DNA of 64,000 nucleotides from Halichoerus grypus. Its lineage: Eukaryota > Chordata > Mammalia > Carnivora > Phocidae. The DNA lies in contig NC_135718.1 of assembly GCF_964656455.1 (NCBI RefSeq), positions 131,361,966 to 131,425,965 on the forward strand, read 5' to 3'. Both the position numbers and the translations under genes were made by a program. This document shows, one piece after another, positions 32,809-54,880 of the stretch; position 1 is the stretch's first letter, and each line of letters opens with the position of its first letter. The notes under the pieces were generated by a model that was not told the DNA's origin, ran no database searches, and worked only from the letters and a program-made list of their open reading frames with translations.

Positions 32809-33960
32809 TATGATTCCTTTTTTTGTAGGAAAAAAAAATTCCTTACCTATGGCTATCACGGTTTGTATATACAAAGGAAAAGTCAATGTGTGTTAAACAA
32901 CTTCAAAGTAATAATAATGCTTATCTTTGAGGGTAAGGATCATGGAGGACTTTCACATATTTTATAATAAGAAAAACCCTGAAGATACTTGCATTTTGCA
33001 AAGCGCAAGAACAAAAGGAAGGAAAAGAAAGACCTGTTGTTTCTGGTGGCAATAGATCCCACCAGAATGGGGATCAACCCGGACCCGGATTCACCATGTC
33101 AGCTCCCTCAGGATGGGCCCTGGGGCCCCATAGGAGAAAAGGGTTCGTTCAGAACCCCTTCCCCCCTTCCCTCTCCTTGGACATTCTGAAATATTTTCAT
33201 TTACAACAAAATTATGAGCCCACAGCCAGGAACCAGGACTCCTTGGGAATGGGGTTGGAATATCTTTTTGTGTTGGGGTCAAGTCAGAAGTTCCCAGAAA
33301 CTAACCTGAAGGGGCACCTGCTGGCTAAGTGTGGGGTGCTTTGAATATTGAAAAAACTGCAATAAATTGAATCACACTCATTTTTCTGAAAGCTGGTAAA
33401 TAAAGGGAAAAAGCCAAGTAAGCTTGCCTTTCCTGTATGAACTATACCTAATAGTAAGCAAATTGTTGATGAACGTTTTTTTTTGTTTCTGTTTTTGTTT
33501 GTTTGTTTTTTTGAATAGAAGAACTCTGGCTAACAAACACAGGAGGAAAAAACAGAATTAGAAAAAAATCTTTATTTTGCAGCCCTAATGATAGCATGGA
33601 TCTAAGCAATGATAATTAGTGGTTGCAGAAACCTTTGGGTAAAATGCTGAAGGAAACTGGTCATGGATGGATGAGCCTAACAGCTCCCGAACCTACTCGT
33701 CAGTTCTAACCTTGTGAATAAAGAGGCTCCAGGCATGATCTACCTCCTGATGGGCTACTATGGGATGTACCCAGCACTACGGATGAAATATTCTTGCCAC
33801 AAAACCAGGCCCTAGAGCCAGCTGCCATTTTGTAGGAAAGATGGACTCAGAACCAAGTTGCATGATACCTCTGGATTTCAACCCGCAAAATTCAGAATGC
33901 GGTCAACTCTACACATGGAAAGAGACATAGAGACAGTTCAAATAAATGCAGTTTGAAGAC

Positions 33961-33966
33961 TTTATT
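33961..33966 (-). terminator. CTSE: Candidate distal CTSE polyadenylation hexamer
   Basis: AATAAA on the minus strand in a GATGCAAATAAAGTC context. T-rich sequence follows in the transcript direction. Confidence 0.45.
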
Positions 33967-34238
33967 TGCATCCTAATACACACAAGTCACTGGTAAAAAT
34001 GACCCAACATTTCCCAGACAATAGGGAACCTTTGAACACTGATTGCCTATTTAAGAATATTACAAGGATTTATGGATAAATCTTGGATGTGATGATTTAT
34101 GATGCGATGCTAAGAATTTGCTTCGGGATAATGCAGGTAGGTGGGCTGGGTAGCGGAGGGGGGGTGGGTGCAGATAAAACAGGCCTGGCCACGTGCAGGT
34201 GAGTTATGAAAGGTGGGAGGGAGGGTGTTGCATGGGGA

Positions 34239-34244
34239 TTTATT
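34239..34244 (-). terminator. CTSE: Candidate proximal CTSE polyadenylation hexamer
   Basis: AATAAA on the minus strand about 340 nt beyond the stop codon. An alternative to the hexamer at 33961. Confidence 0.4.
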
Positions 34245-34361
34245 GTGCTATAATCTCTCCTTGTGTACATGTCTGGAGATTTCCGAAAGAAAATGTTAGC
34301 AACAAGCAATAAAAAGTATGGGCATACAACTTAATTCTTCCTTCCTGATGGCGGTGGAAGT

Positions 34362-34420
34362 GGTGTGTATGCGGTGTGTGTGAGGTGTGTGTGAAGTGTA
34401 TCAGTGTGTGTGTGTGTGTT
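34362..34420. repeat. GT-rich simple repeat
   Basis: Interrupted GTGTGTGT units on the plus strand, inside the probable CTSE 3' UTR. Confidence 0.8.
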
Positions 34421-34579
34421 CTCATGCTCTATTTGGACCCAATTCAAGTTGCAGCTCTAGAACAACTGTATCCTCCTGAAAATGACTTTTTGACCATTGT
34501 GAAGAATGCCCCAACCGAACGGGCACAGCTGGATTTCTAAGGGGTGTCACGCAGCCAGGCTCAAACACAAGGCCGCGAC

Positions 34580-45806
<11,227 letters not shown>

Positions 45807-45946
45807 CGTGGGCCCAACCAGCAGCTTCTTCCTCGCTTGGCCGTGGCCTTCCTTGCCCCCTCTCCTTTCTGCTTTCCCACAGGCCAGTGGGCACAAATCT
45901 CCCTAACTCTCAGATCTGCCCTGCCCAGCCTAGTCTGAGGACCCAA

Positions 45947-45954
45947 TGATAAGG
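45947..45954 (+). promoter_or_regulatory. CTSE: GATA motif in CTSE promoter
   Basis: TGATAAGG about 140 nt upstream of the CTSE start codon; matches WGATAR. Confidence 0.45.
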
Positions 45955-46010
45955 CCTCTTGCGTCAATAGCCAGGCCCAGAACAAACACAGCGTGTGTAA
46001 CAGGGCATTT

Positions 46011-46020
46011 CACTTCCTCC
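46011..46020 (-). promoter_or_regulatory. CTSE: PU.1/ETS motif in CTSE promoter
   Basis: The minus strand GGAGGAAGTG contains the PU.1 core GAGGAAGT about 205 nt upstream of the ATG. Confidence 0.45.
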
Positions 46021-46603
46021 CCTCAGCCCCCCTTTCCCTCCAGCAGGGGCAGGGGTGGGGGCTTCGTGGATCTGGGGTGGGACTTGGGGGTCTGTGCACC
46101 CTCTAAGAGCAAGACAGCGATGCAGTTTCAGCTTCTCCCAGAAATTTTGGTGTCCTCCCCTGACCCCTAGAGACCCTGTGGTCATTCCTTGAGAGAGCAC
46201 TGTGCCCCTGGGCCCTGGGCCCTCTCCACCCACGTGTTACCACGAGTGGTCTGGCTGAGGACTCCCAGCCAGAAGTGGGTAGAAGACCAGTCGTCACCTG
46301 TGGGACAGGATTCTAACTCAAAACACCAATCAGGTTGTTTTCTCTGTATTTCCTATTCTCCCCTTTTTCCCTCTCGGAGCCTCAAGGGCAGTTGACCCTC
46401 CCTCCATCCACTTTGAGGCAGAGACTAGCACTCCTCAAAGCCCCTGAAATGGGAGACTGGGCTTGGGGAGCTAGTTTTTTGCATCCCAAGGACTTGATGA
46501 ATCTGGGGTGGAGGGAGGTTTGGAAAATACAGAAGCAGTCCTGGGCAGGGGGAGTGGGAGGTCCTGCACGTGGTCGGGGGCAGGATTCTGGAGCAGGTGC
46601 CCG

Positions 46604-46972
46604 TATTAGTTTGCTAAAGCTACCATAACAACTTGCCACAGATTGGGTGGCTTAACAGAAATGTATTTTCTCGGGATTCTGGAGGCTAGAAGTCCAAGAT
46701 GAAGGTATGGACAGGGTTGGTTTTCCCTGAGGCCTCTTTCCTTGACTTATAGAGATGGCCACCTTCCCTCTTCCCTCTGTGTGTGTCTGTGTCTTGATTT
46801 CTGCTCCTTATAAGTCATATTGGATTGGGGCCCACTGAAAAGACCCCATTTTAACATAATTAACCTCTTTAGAGGCTCGATCTCTACATACAGTCACATT
46901 CTGAGGTACTGGAGGTTAAGACCTCAACATAAGAATTTGGGGGGATACAAGTCAGTGTGTAACAGTGTCCAC
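46604..46972 (-). mobile_element. MLT1-type LTR (ERVL-MaLR)
   Basis: Antisense LTR: 'TTAGTTTGCTAAAGCTACCATAACAACTTGCCACAG', 'GGGATTCTGGAGGCTAGAAGTCCAAGATGAAGG' and 'CACATTCTGAGGTACTGGAGGTTAAGACC'. A lone LTR without internal sequence. Confidence 0.8.
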
Positions 46973-47749
46973 AGACAGCAGGACCCTCAGTCTGTTCTGG
47001 TGAGTAGGGAGCGGTGGAGCTCAGTGCTTGGTTATCCCAGCATGATTAGCTATTGCTATGAACCCATCTCTATGGCCATCCCACTTCTTAAACAGAGGGT
47101 GGGCTTTATCGCCTTGAGTGAGGATGGAGGGTGGTGGGGAGGAGCACCTTCCCCTGACCATGACCCAGAACCGGGGCAGTCGAGGCTCTGGAGTGTAGGC
47201 AGAGAACCAGGGTTCAGGTCAGCTTTGCTCTGACTAGCCAGCGATCTGGCAGTGTTTTAGCTGCTGCCGTGGGCTCTGCTTTCCATCTTAGAAGCCCAAG
47301 CAACAGACTAACTTGGAGTTTGGAGCTAAGTGGAGTGCTGCCTTGGGCTCCAAAAATGTTTAAAAGGCCATCAAAGGGACTTAGGGAACAGCCTGGACCC
47401 TTGAAGCCCTGACCCCAAGGGCATAAAGCCTCTTCAACATTTACCCCCTGTCAGTTCTCTTTGACCTTTCACTGGGGATGGATGTCTACCCCCAGGAGGG
47501 CAGCGTGAGCCAGAAGAGGCTAGACATTGAGATAATTCGTTCTGGCATTTTGCTCTGTCATGATTTGCCCATAATTACCCGACCACTAGGTACCTTAGAT
47601 TTGTTATCTGCCAAGTACCCTACATACATTGTTGAGTTTTAAGGAGGATTAAAAACACAAAATATGGTATGTGGAAGTACTTGAGAAACTGTAATATGTC
47701 ATCTGACTGAAGATCTTCACTATAAAAACCGTGCACCGGGAGACTTCTT

Positions 47750-47900
47750 GACATTACGGCAAGCCTGCTTACATAGCAGACGAAGACACTGAGGCACAGA
47801 GAGGCAGAGTGACAGCCCCAGGAACATGTGGTTCCTTTAGTGGCAGAGCTAGGGTTAGGACCCTGACCTCCTCACTCCCAGTCCGGGGATCTTTCTGCTA
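47750..47900 (-). repeat. MIR SINE
   Basis: Antisense MIR: 'GAAGACACTGAGGCACAGAGAGGCAG' and 'GTGGCAGAGCTAGGGTTAGGACCC'. Confidence 0.7.
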
Positions 47901-47947
47901 CAGAATGATCATCGTTACCACTGCGGATGATTTGGGAACAAACGCTT

Positions 47948-48087
47948 GGGGGTGCCTGGGTGACTCAGATGGTTAAGCGTCTGACTCTTAATCTCAGCTC
48001 AGGTCTTGATCTTACGGTCAGGAGTTCAACCTGCGATGGGCTCCACGCTGGGCATGGAGCCTACTGTAAAAAAAAAAAAAAAAAAAA
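47948..48087 (+). mobile_element. CAN SINE (short older variant)
   Basis: 'GGTGCCTGGGTGACTCAGATGGTTAAGCGTCTGACTC' and 'GGTCAGGAGTTCAACC', ending in a 20-A tail. It lacks the later 'CTTCTCCCTCT' segment. Confidence 0.88.
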
Positions 48088-48414
48088 GCCTTTGGATATA
48101 TGCCTGTTGGTGTGTGTATGTGTGTGTCCTTTAAGAAAAGAGAGGGAAGAGCATTTGGGGTGAAATGGTACCATGTTGGCAAGAACAGGTCATAGTATGG
48201 GCAAGGATCCTATCCTTCAGCACTGAGAGAGGCTCTTTGGAAAGAAAGAGGGATCCTCAGGGATGTGGACTGGAGGCTGGTCGGATGCAGAGCTTTTTTG
48301 CCTGTTTCCAGAACATTTGAAAGCTCTTGGTGGGACACCGTCCAATCAACTTCTCGTTTCTGGAGCTTCAGTTTGAGAAGATAAATTAACAATAAGAGGA
48401 TGGTTTCTCAGTGC

Positions 48415-48570
48415 TTTGTGGACATCAGCTTTATCATACCTATCCAGTAGGTATTATTTTAAAGCCCATTTTACAGATGAGATAACTGAGGCGCAGAGAG
48501 TTTAAGCAACTTGCATAAGGTGCTGTAATCAGCATTCAAAGCCAGGTTTGCCTGACTTTAAAGTTGATGA
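48415..48570 (-). repeat. MIR SINE
   Basis: Antisense MIR: 'CCCATTTTACAGATGAGATAACTGAGGCGCAGAGAG' and 'CAAAGCCAGGTTTGCCTGAC'. Confidence 0.75.
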
Positions 48571-48643
48571 TCTGTATTGGGTGATCTCGAGGGTCTGACG
48601 TTCGAGAATTTCTTCCTGGGAGAGAAAGACCAAGAGAGAGGAT

Positions 48644-48671
48644 GGGAGGGAGGGGGAGAGGGGAAAGGGGG
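48644..48671 (+). other. Purine-rich G-quadruplex motif
   Basis: At least four G-runs of three or more within 28 nt (GGGAGGGAGGGGG then AGGGGAAAGGGGG), inside a longer polypurine tract. Confidence 0.55.
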
Positions 48672-49594
48672 AGAGAAAATAATTTTCCATGTGATGGAAA
48701 ATTTGAGGCCTTTTAATTGTAAGAAGAGAGAAGGGTGTGTGCAGGGTGGCGGGTGGTGGTGAGGAGCTGTGTGATGAGCAATCTTGTCATTGCTTCTTTT
48801 TGGCAAATATTTTCTATTTTGCCTTCAAGGAGCCTCTCCGCAAGGATCATTACTGTACTGCTGACAGGTGCAAACCGCCCCCCATAGCCCCTTCTGCTAG
48901 TTACCCCTGACCCAGACGCTGACTTCTGAAAACTAAAAGTTTAAGGTTATTTTCTGCTTGTTGCTGAGAGAGCTCCTGACACAAAGACTTGCTCTTCCCA
49001 GTGGCTTGATCTGCTTTGGTTTGGCAAAACCTCTTGTTTTCATGCAACTGGAAAAAAGAAGGATCCGATGTCTCCAGCATCTCGCCATGTCAAGAATTCA
49101 GTTAGTGTGAGTCATTTCCAAAACCACTGTCAACCCTATTCTGGGAAAGTGCCTTTCCGACCAGAAGTGATTGCAGTTCACCCTGCAGAGGACACAGGCA
49201 CTGGGGCGGTCTCTCACTTGAATGCTGCACGTGCGTGCATGTGCACTTGTCCTGTACCCGTGAGCAGGAAGAACAGCATGCCAACAGCATCCGTTTCTCT
49301 GCTTGTTACTGAGCCCAGGCTTTGAAAGCCAGACGAGGCAGGATTTGGCATCCATCCCTGCCATTTAGGTGGAGGTGTGATATTGGGGTTGTTTGGGATC
49401 ATTAGATTGCTCTGCTGCAGAAAAGGAAGAAGGGTTTCCTTGCAGGATGATGTGAGGATTCCATGAGACCATCCTCAGGAGGCGGGCTTTCTATGTGCCA
49501 CTCAGCCCAGCGCTTGACACCCAATTAGCACTTAATACTGGGGCCCTGGCTACGCCATACAGACCAGGGCAGGTGCCGGACATGGACTAATGCC

Positions 49595-49760
49595 CGTTCT
49601 ATGCCATCCGCCGTTCAAAGTGCTTTAAATATCCTCACTCATGCAATTCTCCCAAAGACCCCAAGAGGTAAGTAGTACCAGAGAGGTAAAGGAATTTGTC
49701 CGAGGTCACACACCTGGTGGTAATGGAACCGGGCTTGAATCCAACTAATCTCTCTATGAA
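49595..49760 (-). repeat. MIR SINE
   Basis: Antisense MIR: 'CTCATGCAATTCTCCCAAAGACCCC', 'CCGAGGTCACACACCTGGTGG' and 'GAACCGGGCTTGAATCC'. Confidence 0.7.
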
Positions 49761-50984
49761 TCTGTGATCATTTACAACTCCCACTGCCGTCTGTAGTCTA
49801 TACGTATGTTACTGTACGTATTAGCTCGCCGAAATACGTTGTGGAGACCATCCGCCCTTTTGTGTCTTTTAACAGTTCAGGAAAGTGATCAAGACTTCTG
49901 CCTGTCCTCAGTTCTTCCTGTGTGATCAGGGGCTCGACCATTTAAAGGCTGGGAAATGAAAAAATAAATAAATAAAGGCTAGGAAATGAAAGTGCTCTCC
50001 GACCCTTAGTTTCTTTATTTGTACAATGAGTTTGTTAGGAAGATTAATAAAAGCATCCGTGAAAATGGGTGATGTACAGTGAGTGTGCAATAAATACCAG
50101 ATTAAAATTTTATTATAAGGGGAAGAGAGAGTATACTTCACAATTGTGACAGAAATCCGATGCCTTTCCTTCATTATCTCTGTGAGTTTTCGTTTGCAGA
50201 CTTATAGCACCAGGGGACTCAGCTGACAGTGCTCTTGAATCTTTTCCTTCCCTTACCAGCTCTGCTGGCCTCAGAACTGGTTCCATTCTGGAACTTCTGT
50301 GAGTGCCCCCAGGGTAGGATTTAGGCTGTGGCTGAATAGGAAAAAAGGCAGAACTTTAATCTCGGGATCTTTGTAAAGTGTGTTTGTCTCCATTTCTAAA
50401 AAGTCTTGTTTTGTTCCTAGTCCATTAAATGCCTTGGAAACCCACCAGAGGGAAAACACGTACTAAAGATGCAGTTAAGATTAGGTCTATTCCAGGACAC
50501 TGGGATACCTGTCTGATCTTCCTTTCTGGTTTAACAAGCTTCTTTCATCGGAGAGTCTCCAAACGGAGCCCCATTTTCCAAAGTCTTGGCAAACAACACT
50601 CATTTACTCACACAAAAATTGGGACACAGAGTCTCACTGAATTTTTTCAGAGACCAGAAATCCAAGGCTCCAAGTTTTTCTGCCCAAGGGGTGGGAAGCA
50701 AGGACAGGAAATGGAGCGCCTCCCACACCAAACTCTCACATGCATGTTCGCTGGGGGGTGGTGGCAGGAGGTGACAGTGGCTTGGAATGGAGTGGGGATG
50801 AAACACCGGGAAAGCAGTGGTGAGCTTAGATTTGTTCTGGAGATAGAACCCATGGGCCCTGATCCTGAATTGGATGGGGACAAAGGAAAGGAGGGATCAA
50901 GAACGACTCTGGGAATTTGTCCCACAGACACACTTAAACTTGTGCGAACAGCTGTTGGGTCCAGGTTATTTATTCATCAAACGT

Positions 50985-51350
50985 TGCTTGCGATGGGAAA
51001 GCTTGGAAATAGGGGGTCAGGAAGACTAGCTAAATGGTTATGGTATAGCTATACGATGGAACGCTATGGAACCATCACAAAATAAGGAAAAAGCTCCAAA
51101 GAAGAACCTCTAGTCTATATAGTTGGGTTAAAAAGCATGTAACGGTATGTGCACTATGCTATACCATTGGTATAAAACAGAAGGGGGCGAATGTTTATAG
51201 TCCCATTTGCTTCCACATGCATAAGATATCTCTGGTAAGATATACCAAGAAACTGGTAGCACTGGGTACTTTCTGGGGAGGGAACTAGGTGGGTGGGGCA
51301 GGGCGAGGAGGCTTGTTGTATACCATTTTGTAATTTTTGAATTTCGAGTC
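50985..51350 (+). repeat. Ancient L1M 3' region
   Basis: 'AACGCTATGGAACCATCACAAAATAAGG', 'AGAAACTGGTAGCACTGGGTACTTTCTGGGGAGGGAACTAGG' and 'GTATACCATTTTGTAATTTTTGAATTTC' are old L1 3' UTR features. Confidence 0.65.
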
Positions 51351-51394
51351 ATTGACTATATTACTTCATTAGTTTTCACGTGACTATATTCCTT

Positions 51395-51895
51395 TATTAG
51401 TTTTCTATTGCTGCTATAGAAAATGACCACAAATGCAGGGGTTTAAAACAGAGCAAATTTGTTCTCTGATAGCTCTGTAGGTGGGAGGATTGACCTGGAT
51501 CTCACCGTGTTAAAATAAAGGTGTCAGCAGAGCTGCGTTCCTCTCTGGAGGCTCTAGAGGAAGATCCGTTTCCTTGCTCTTTCCGGCTCCTAGAGGATTC
51601 CTATATTCCTTAGGTTGTGGCCCCTTGCTCCATCTTCAAAGGCAGCAAGATTGCATGTCTTCGACCACTCTTCCATAGACTCCTCCCCCTTTGACCACGG
51701 TGGAGGAAAGTTATCTTTTAAGCAATCGTGTGATTAGATTCAGCCCCATCACCCCCAGGTAATCTAGGACAATCTCCCCATGATTGGGGTCCTTGATTTC
51801 ATCCAGCTTAGCCATGTAATTCACATAGTCATAAATTCCAAGGATTAGAACGTGGACATCTTTGGGAGCCACTATTCTGCCTACCACAATTACCT
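51395..51895 (-). mobile_element. LTR-like relic, probably ERVL-MaLR
   Basis: 'TTAGTTTTCTATTGCTGCTATAGAAAATGACCACAAA', 'GAGGCTCTAGAGGAAGATCCGTTTCCTTGC' and 'GGATTAGAACGTGGACATCTTTGGG' match a common mammalian LTR family in antisense. The family name is less certain than for 46604-46972. Confidence 0.6.
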
Positions 51896-52429
51896 ATTCA
51901 AAAACATTTTAAATGCAAAAAAGAATAAGTTAATGACTCTTAAACTCTGGGTATGAGCTCTTGGTGGGGAGGGATAGTGGTGTTCTTTACTGAGTACAAG
52001 ATCAGGGGAGCGAACACAGGTTGGGAGAGGTGGAGAATCAAGGTCTGTTTTGGACAAATTCTTTTGAGGTGCTGGTAGACTTCCCAGGGGTGATGATATC
52101 AGATTGATGCTTGAGTATGTGGGTCTTGTGCTCTCATAAGACTTGTTGAGGCTGAAGATATAAGTTTAGGAGACATCAGCAAATACAAAGTGGTTAAAGC
52201 TATGAAATGGGCCGAGGACGCCCAGGAAGAGTGCGGGGATGGGGAGGAGGAGAAGCCCCAGGATGTGCTCTGAAGCCCGCAGGTGGGTGAGGGGGAGAAT
52301 GAGCCGAAGAAGCCGGGAAGGAGCCCGGTGGGGATGCAGGAGACCACATTCCTTCCTCCCAGAGACCCCTCAGCCACCTAGATCGGAAGAACCACCACCC
52401 CACTCTGTTTTTCTCCATCACGCTCCTTG

Positions 52430-52590
52430 CCCACTTTGCATGTTGTGTTTATTGCTTGTGTCTCCACTAAGCTGGGAGCTCCCTGAGAGCAAAGCTCTGC
52501 TAGTTGGATCATTGCTGTATCCCCAGGACCTAGCAGTGCCTGGCTTAGTTAGAGTAGGCTTTCAAATAGCTATTAAGTGAAGGAGTGAAG
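52430..52590 (+). repeat. L2 LINE 3' fragment
   Basis: 'CTGGGAGCTCCCTGAGAGCAAAGCTCTG' and 'TATCCCCAGGACCTAGCAGTGCCTGGC' are L2 3' motifs. Confidence 0.7.
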
Positions 52591-52971
52591 GAAAACAAAC
52601 CAACTTAATCCTTCTCCCCCACCAATCCATAAATAATGAAGATGGCTTTAAAATCTAAAAGTTAAAGAAGAAAACAGCACAGGCCTTTTAATCCTCCAGT
52701 GACCATTCCCCATGGGTACGTTTCCATAGGAGTTGTCTACAGAGTGTGCTTTTAAACGATACCTCTGTTCCACCTTGCTTGGAATTCCATCATTGTCCAC
52801 TTTTCCCCTAGAGCGAGGCATTCTCCTCTCAGCCTAGTGCCTAGCCCCCAGCAAGCTCTCAATAAATCTTAGCTATTTATTTGGGCTTTTAAAAATGCAA
52901 ATATCCCTGGGAAAGATGGCTCATAGAGTCACTAACTCCTTAGTATGAATTAGTTTCTCAGCAAGAATAGC

Positions 52972-53092
52972 TTTTTTTTTTTTTTTAAGTTTATTTATTT
53001 TTAGTAAACTCTACACCCAATGTGGGGCTCAAACTCACAACCCTGAGAATCAGGAGTCGCACGGTCTTCCAGCTGAGCCAGCCAGACGCCCC
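52972..53092 (-). mobile_element. CAN SINE (short older variant)
   Basis: T-run, 'AAGTTTATTTATTT', 'AATGTGGGGCTCAAACTCACAACCC' and 'CTGAGCCAGCCAGACGCCCC'. Imperfect duplication 'TCTCAGCAAGAATAG' / 'TCTCAGTAGGAATAA' on the two sides. Confidence 0.8.
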
Positions 53093-53383
53093 GTCTCAGT
53101 AGGAATAAAGAAGGACCTTAGGGTATGGGCAGGGGTGGAGATGTGGAAGGGGAGATAGTGTTTCCAAAAAAATGCTAGGGAATCTAAAGCACATCTCAGT
53201 TTGTGGTTTTGCTGGGGCTCACACCTGCACAGCGTGAAGATTGCTCTGCAAGCTGCATCAGCCATTGGCTTCTGATTCCGGGGGTGTGAGTCTCCCTCCG
53301 GGCCCAGCCAGGCAGTGGAGGAAATGAAGAGGCTTTCCAGGGAGGGGCCAGGGCAGGAGGATGGGGTAGGGCGGAGAGCAGCC

Positions 53384-53454
53384 ATGGTGAAGGCAGCTGC
53401 CTCTGCAAGACGGAAGGCTCTTCCCGCTGCTGAGGCTGCACCTCCAGGAGTCCG
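53384..53454 (+). other. Exon-like segment with ATG and strong donor (candidate)
   Basis: ATG at 53384 in a strong GCAGCCATGG context opens 23 codons, MVKAAASARRKALPAAEAAP and three more, and the frame runs into a near-perfect donor CCG|GTAAGT at 53454/53455. Unspliced, the frame stops within the donor (TAA). GC-rich unique DNA surrounds it. It could be a first exon of a plus-strand gene or non-coding RNA diverging from CTSE (RHEX lies this way in human), or chance. No downstream partner exon was identified. Confidence 0.25.
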
Positions 53455-54066
53455 GTAAGTGGCTCCGGGGAGCGTTAAGAGTTCACTTTCAGTTTCTTCC
53501 AGCTTGTCTGGAATCCAGGCAAGCCCGCTGTAGAGTCGACACTCTGTGGCTTAAAGGGATGAGAGCAAGGCGCCCACCGTTCCTTACAGCGGTCGCTAGG
53601 GTGCTGTGATACGCCCTCAATCCCCTCATCGGTGCATAAGCTGACAACTGTGCACACAGATAATGGAGAGGAATTTTGTCCTTGTGGTTGGGGTATGTCG
53701 AAAGGCTTATAGGAGAAGGATGGAGCTGCCAGCTTGGTGCTCTACGGTGAGCCGTTTGGGAGCCTACAGGCAAATGTGTATTGTTGGGACAGACAGACGT
53801 ATGTGTCCACCTGTCCTAGATCCCAAAGTAGACAGTGAGCACCTTGAGGGTAGCAGCCATGCCCTGGTCTAGACATTTTGGTTCTCCAAATCCCAGCACA
53901 ATGGTGGGCCCACGGGGATTTGTCGACACCTGCCCCTTCCAGTACAGTGAATACCTGCAATGTGGCTAGTCCGAGCTGAGAGGTGTTGCAGGTGTGAAAT
54001 GCATACTGATCTCGAGGACTTGGTAGGAAAAGAGAACAAAAAATATCCCAGTAATTTTTATATCAG

Positions 54067-54262
54067 GGGCGCCTGGGTGGCTCAGTTTGTTAAGCATCTG
54101 CCTTCGGCTCAGGTCATGATCCCAGGGCCCTTAGATCGAGCCCCGCATCAGGCTCCCTGCTCCGTGGGAAGCCTGCTTCTCCCTCTCCCGCTCCCCCTGC
54201 TTGTGTTCCCTCTCTCGCTGTGTCTCTTTCTGTCAAATAAATAAAAAATGTTTAAAAAAATT
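54067..54262 (+). mobile_element. CAN SINE
   Basis: Complete plus-strand copy. Target-site duplication TTTTTATATCAG at 54055-54066 and 54263-54274. Confidence 0.93.
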
Positions 54263-54689
54263 TTTTTATATCAGTACAGGTTGAAATAATCATTTTTTGA
54301 ATATATTGGGTTAAATAAAATATATTATTAAGATTAATGTCCACTGTTCCTTTTTGCTTTTTAAAATGTGGTTACTACAACACTTTGAATTCATGTGTGA
54401 CTTGTGTTACATTTCTCTTGGACGTGTCTGGTCTCTATTGCCCTGACCTTTGTCCTACCCCTTCTCTCTTTCCTCAACTCTCTGATCAGACTAGAGATGC
54501 CCTTCGCCTTGGGCGTATAAAGGCCTCAGAATCTTTAATTGGCCAGAGTAAGAACTCCTGTGTATTTAATACATGTTGAATCACTGATTACACCTTAACA
54601 AATGTGTTGCTCATACCATGTAATCTATAATCATACCCTGTGTTCTCGGATAAAGGAATTTGGGTGGCAGCAAGTAGGAGGGGGATTAA

Positions 54690-54880
54690 CTTTTATTAAG
54701 CACCAGCTTCATAAATGTTTTCTCCTTTAACTTTATTTTCATGACAGCTCTGCGAGGTAGACATTATTTATTTTTTCAGATAAAGAAACTGAGGCTCAGA
54801 GAGCTCTGATAACTGGCTCAAGATTGCCCGCCTGGAAAGAAGCACAGGGTCAGGACTCGAAACCTGATGTGCCTAGCCCA
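54690..54880 (-). repeat. MIR SINE
   Basis: Antisense MIR: 'CTCTGCGAGGTAGACATTATTTATTTTTTCAGATAAAGAAACTGAGGCTCAGAGAG' pattern and 'GGGTCAGGACTCGAAACCTG'. Confidence 0.75.

Larger units (their letters stand above)
16854..33960. other. RAB7B 5' intron and RAB7B-CTSE intergenic DNA
   Basis: 17 kb with no recognised coding exon. The upstream non-coding exon and promoter of RAB7B must lie here or beyond, but no convincing minus-strand first exon could be picked. Repeats found: L1M pieces (17330-18060, 20800-21640), SINEs (17650, 20252, 21695, 27604, 30281, 32605), MIRs, an L1 3' end (26100-26190), an MLT1-type LTR (30731-31190) and simple repeats. Largely unique stretches: 18560-19560, 22080-23860, 24200-26080, 26200-27470, 27850-30260, 31190-31790 and 33000-33960. 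Confidence 0.7.
33961..34579 (-). other. CTSE: Probable CTSE 3' untranslated region
   Basis: It follows the CTSE stop. Minus-strand AATAAA hexamers stand at 34239-34244 (about 340 nt past the stop) and 33961-33966 (about 615 nt), giving two possible ends; another lies at 33571-33576. A GT-rich run (34362-34420) lies inside it. The exact end is inference. Confidence 0.55.
45807..46030 (-). promoter_or_regulatory. CTSE: CTSE 5' UTR and proximal promoter
   Basis: Upstream of the ATG on the minus strand there is no TATA box at a usual distance. Visible motifs: a GATA word (plus TGATAAGG, 45947-45954), a CCAAT word on the plus strand (45943-45947) and a PU.1/ETS core GGAGGAAGTG (minus, 46011-46020). 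GATA1 and PU.1 are reported regulators of human CTSE, which fits. The transcription start was not determined. Confidence 0.55.

Noticed and set aside
16854..33900. RAB7B non-coding first exon and promoter
   Set aside because: Required by the acceptor at 16853, but several GC-rich spots (for example about 24.4 and 28.3 kb) are equally plausible and none has decisive evidence, so none was called.
50429..51085. 218-codon plus-strand open frame upstream of CTSE
   Set aside because: Its end runs into an old L1M relic and no domain is visible; a chance frame.
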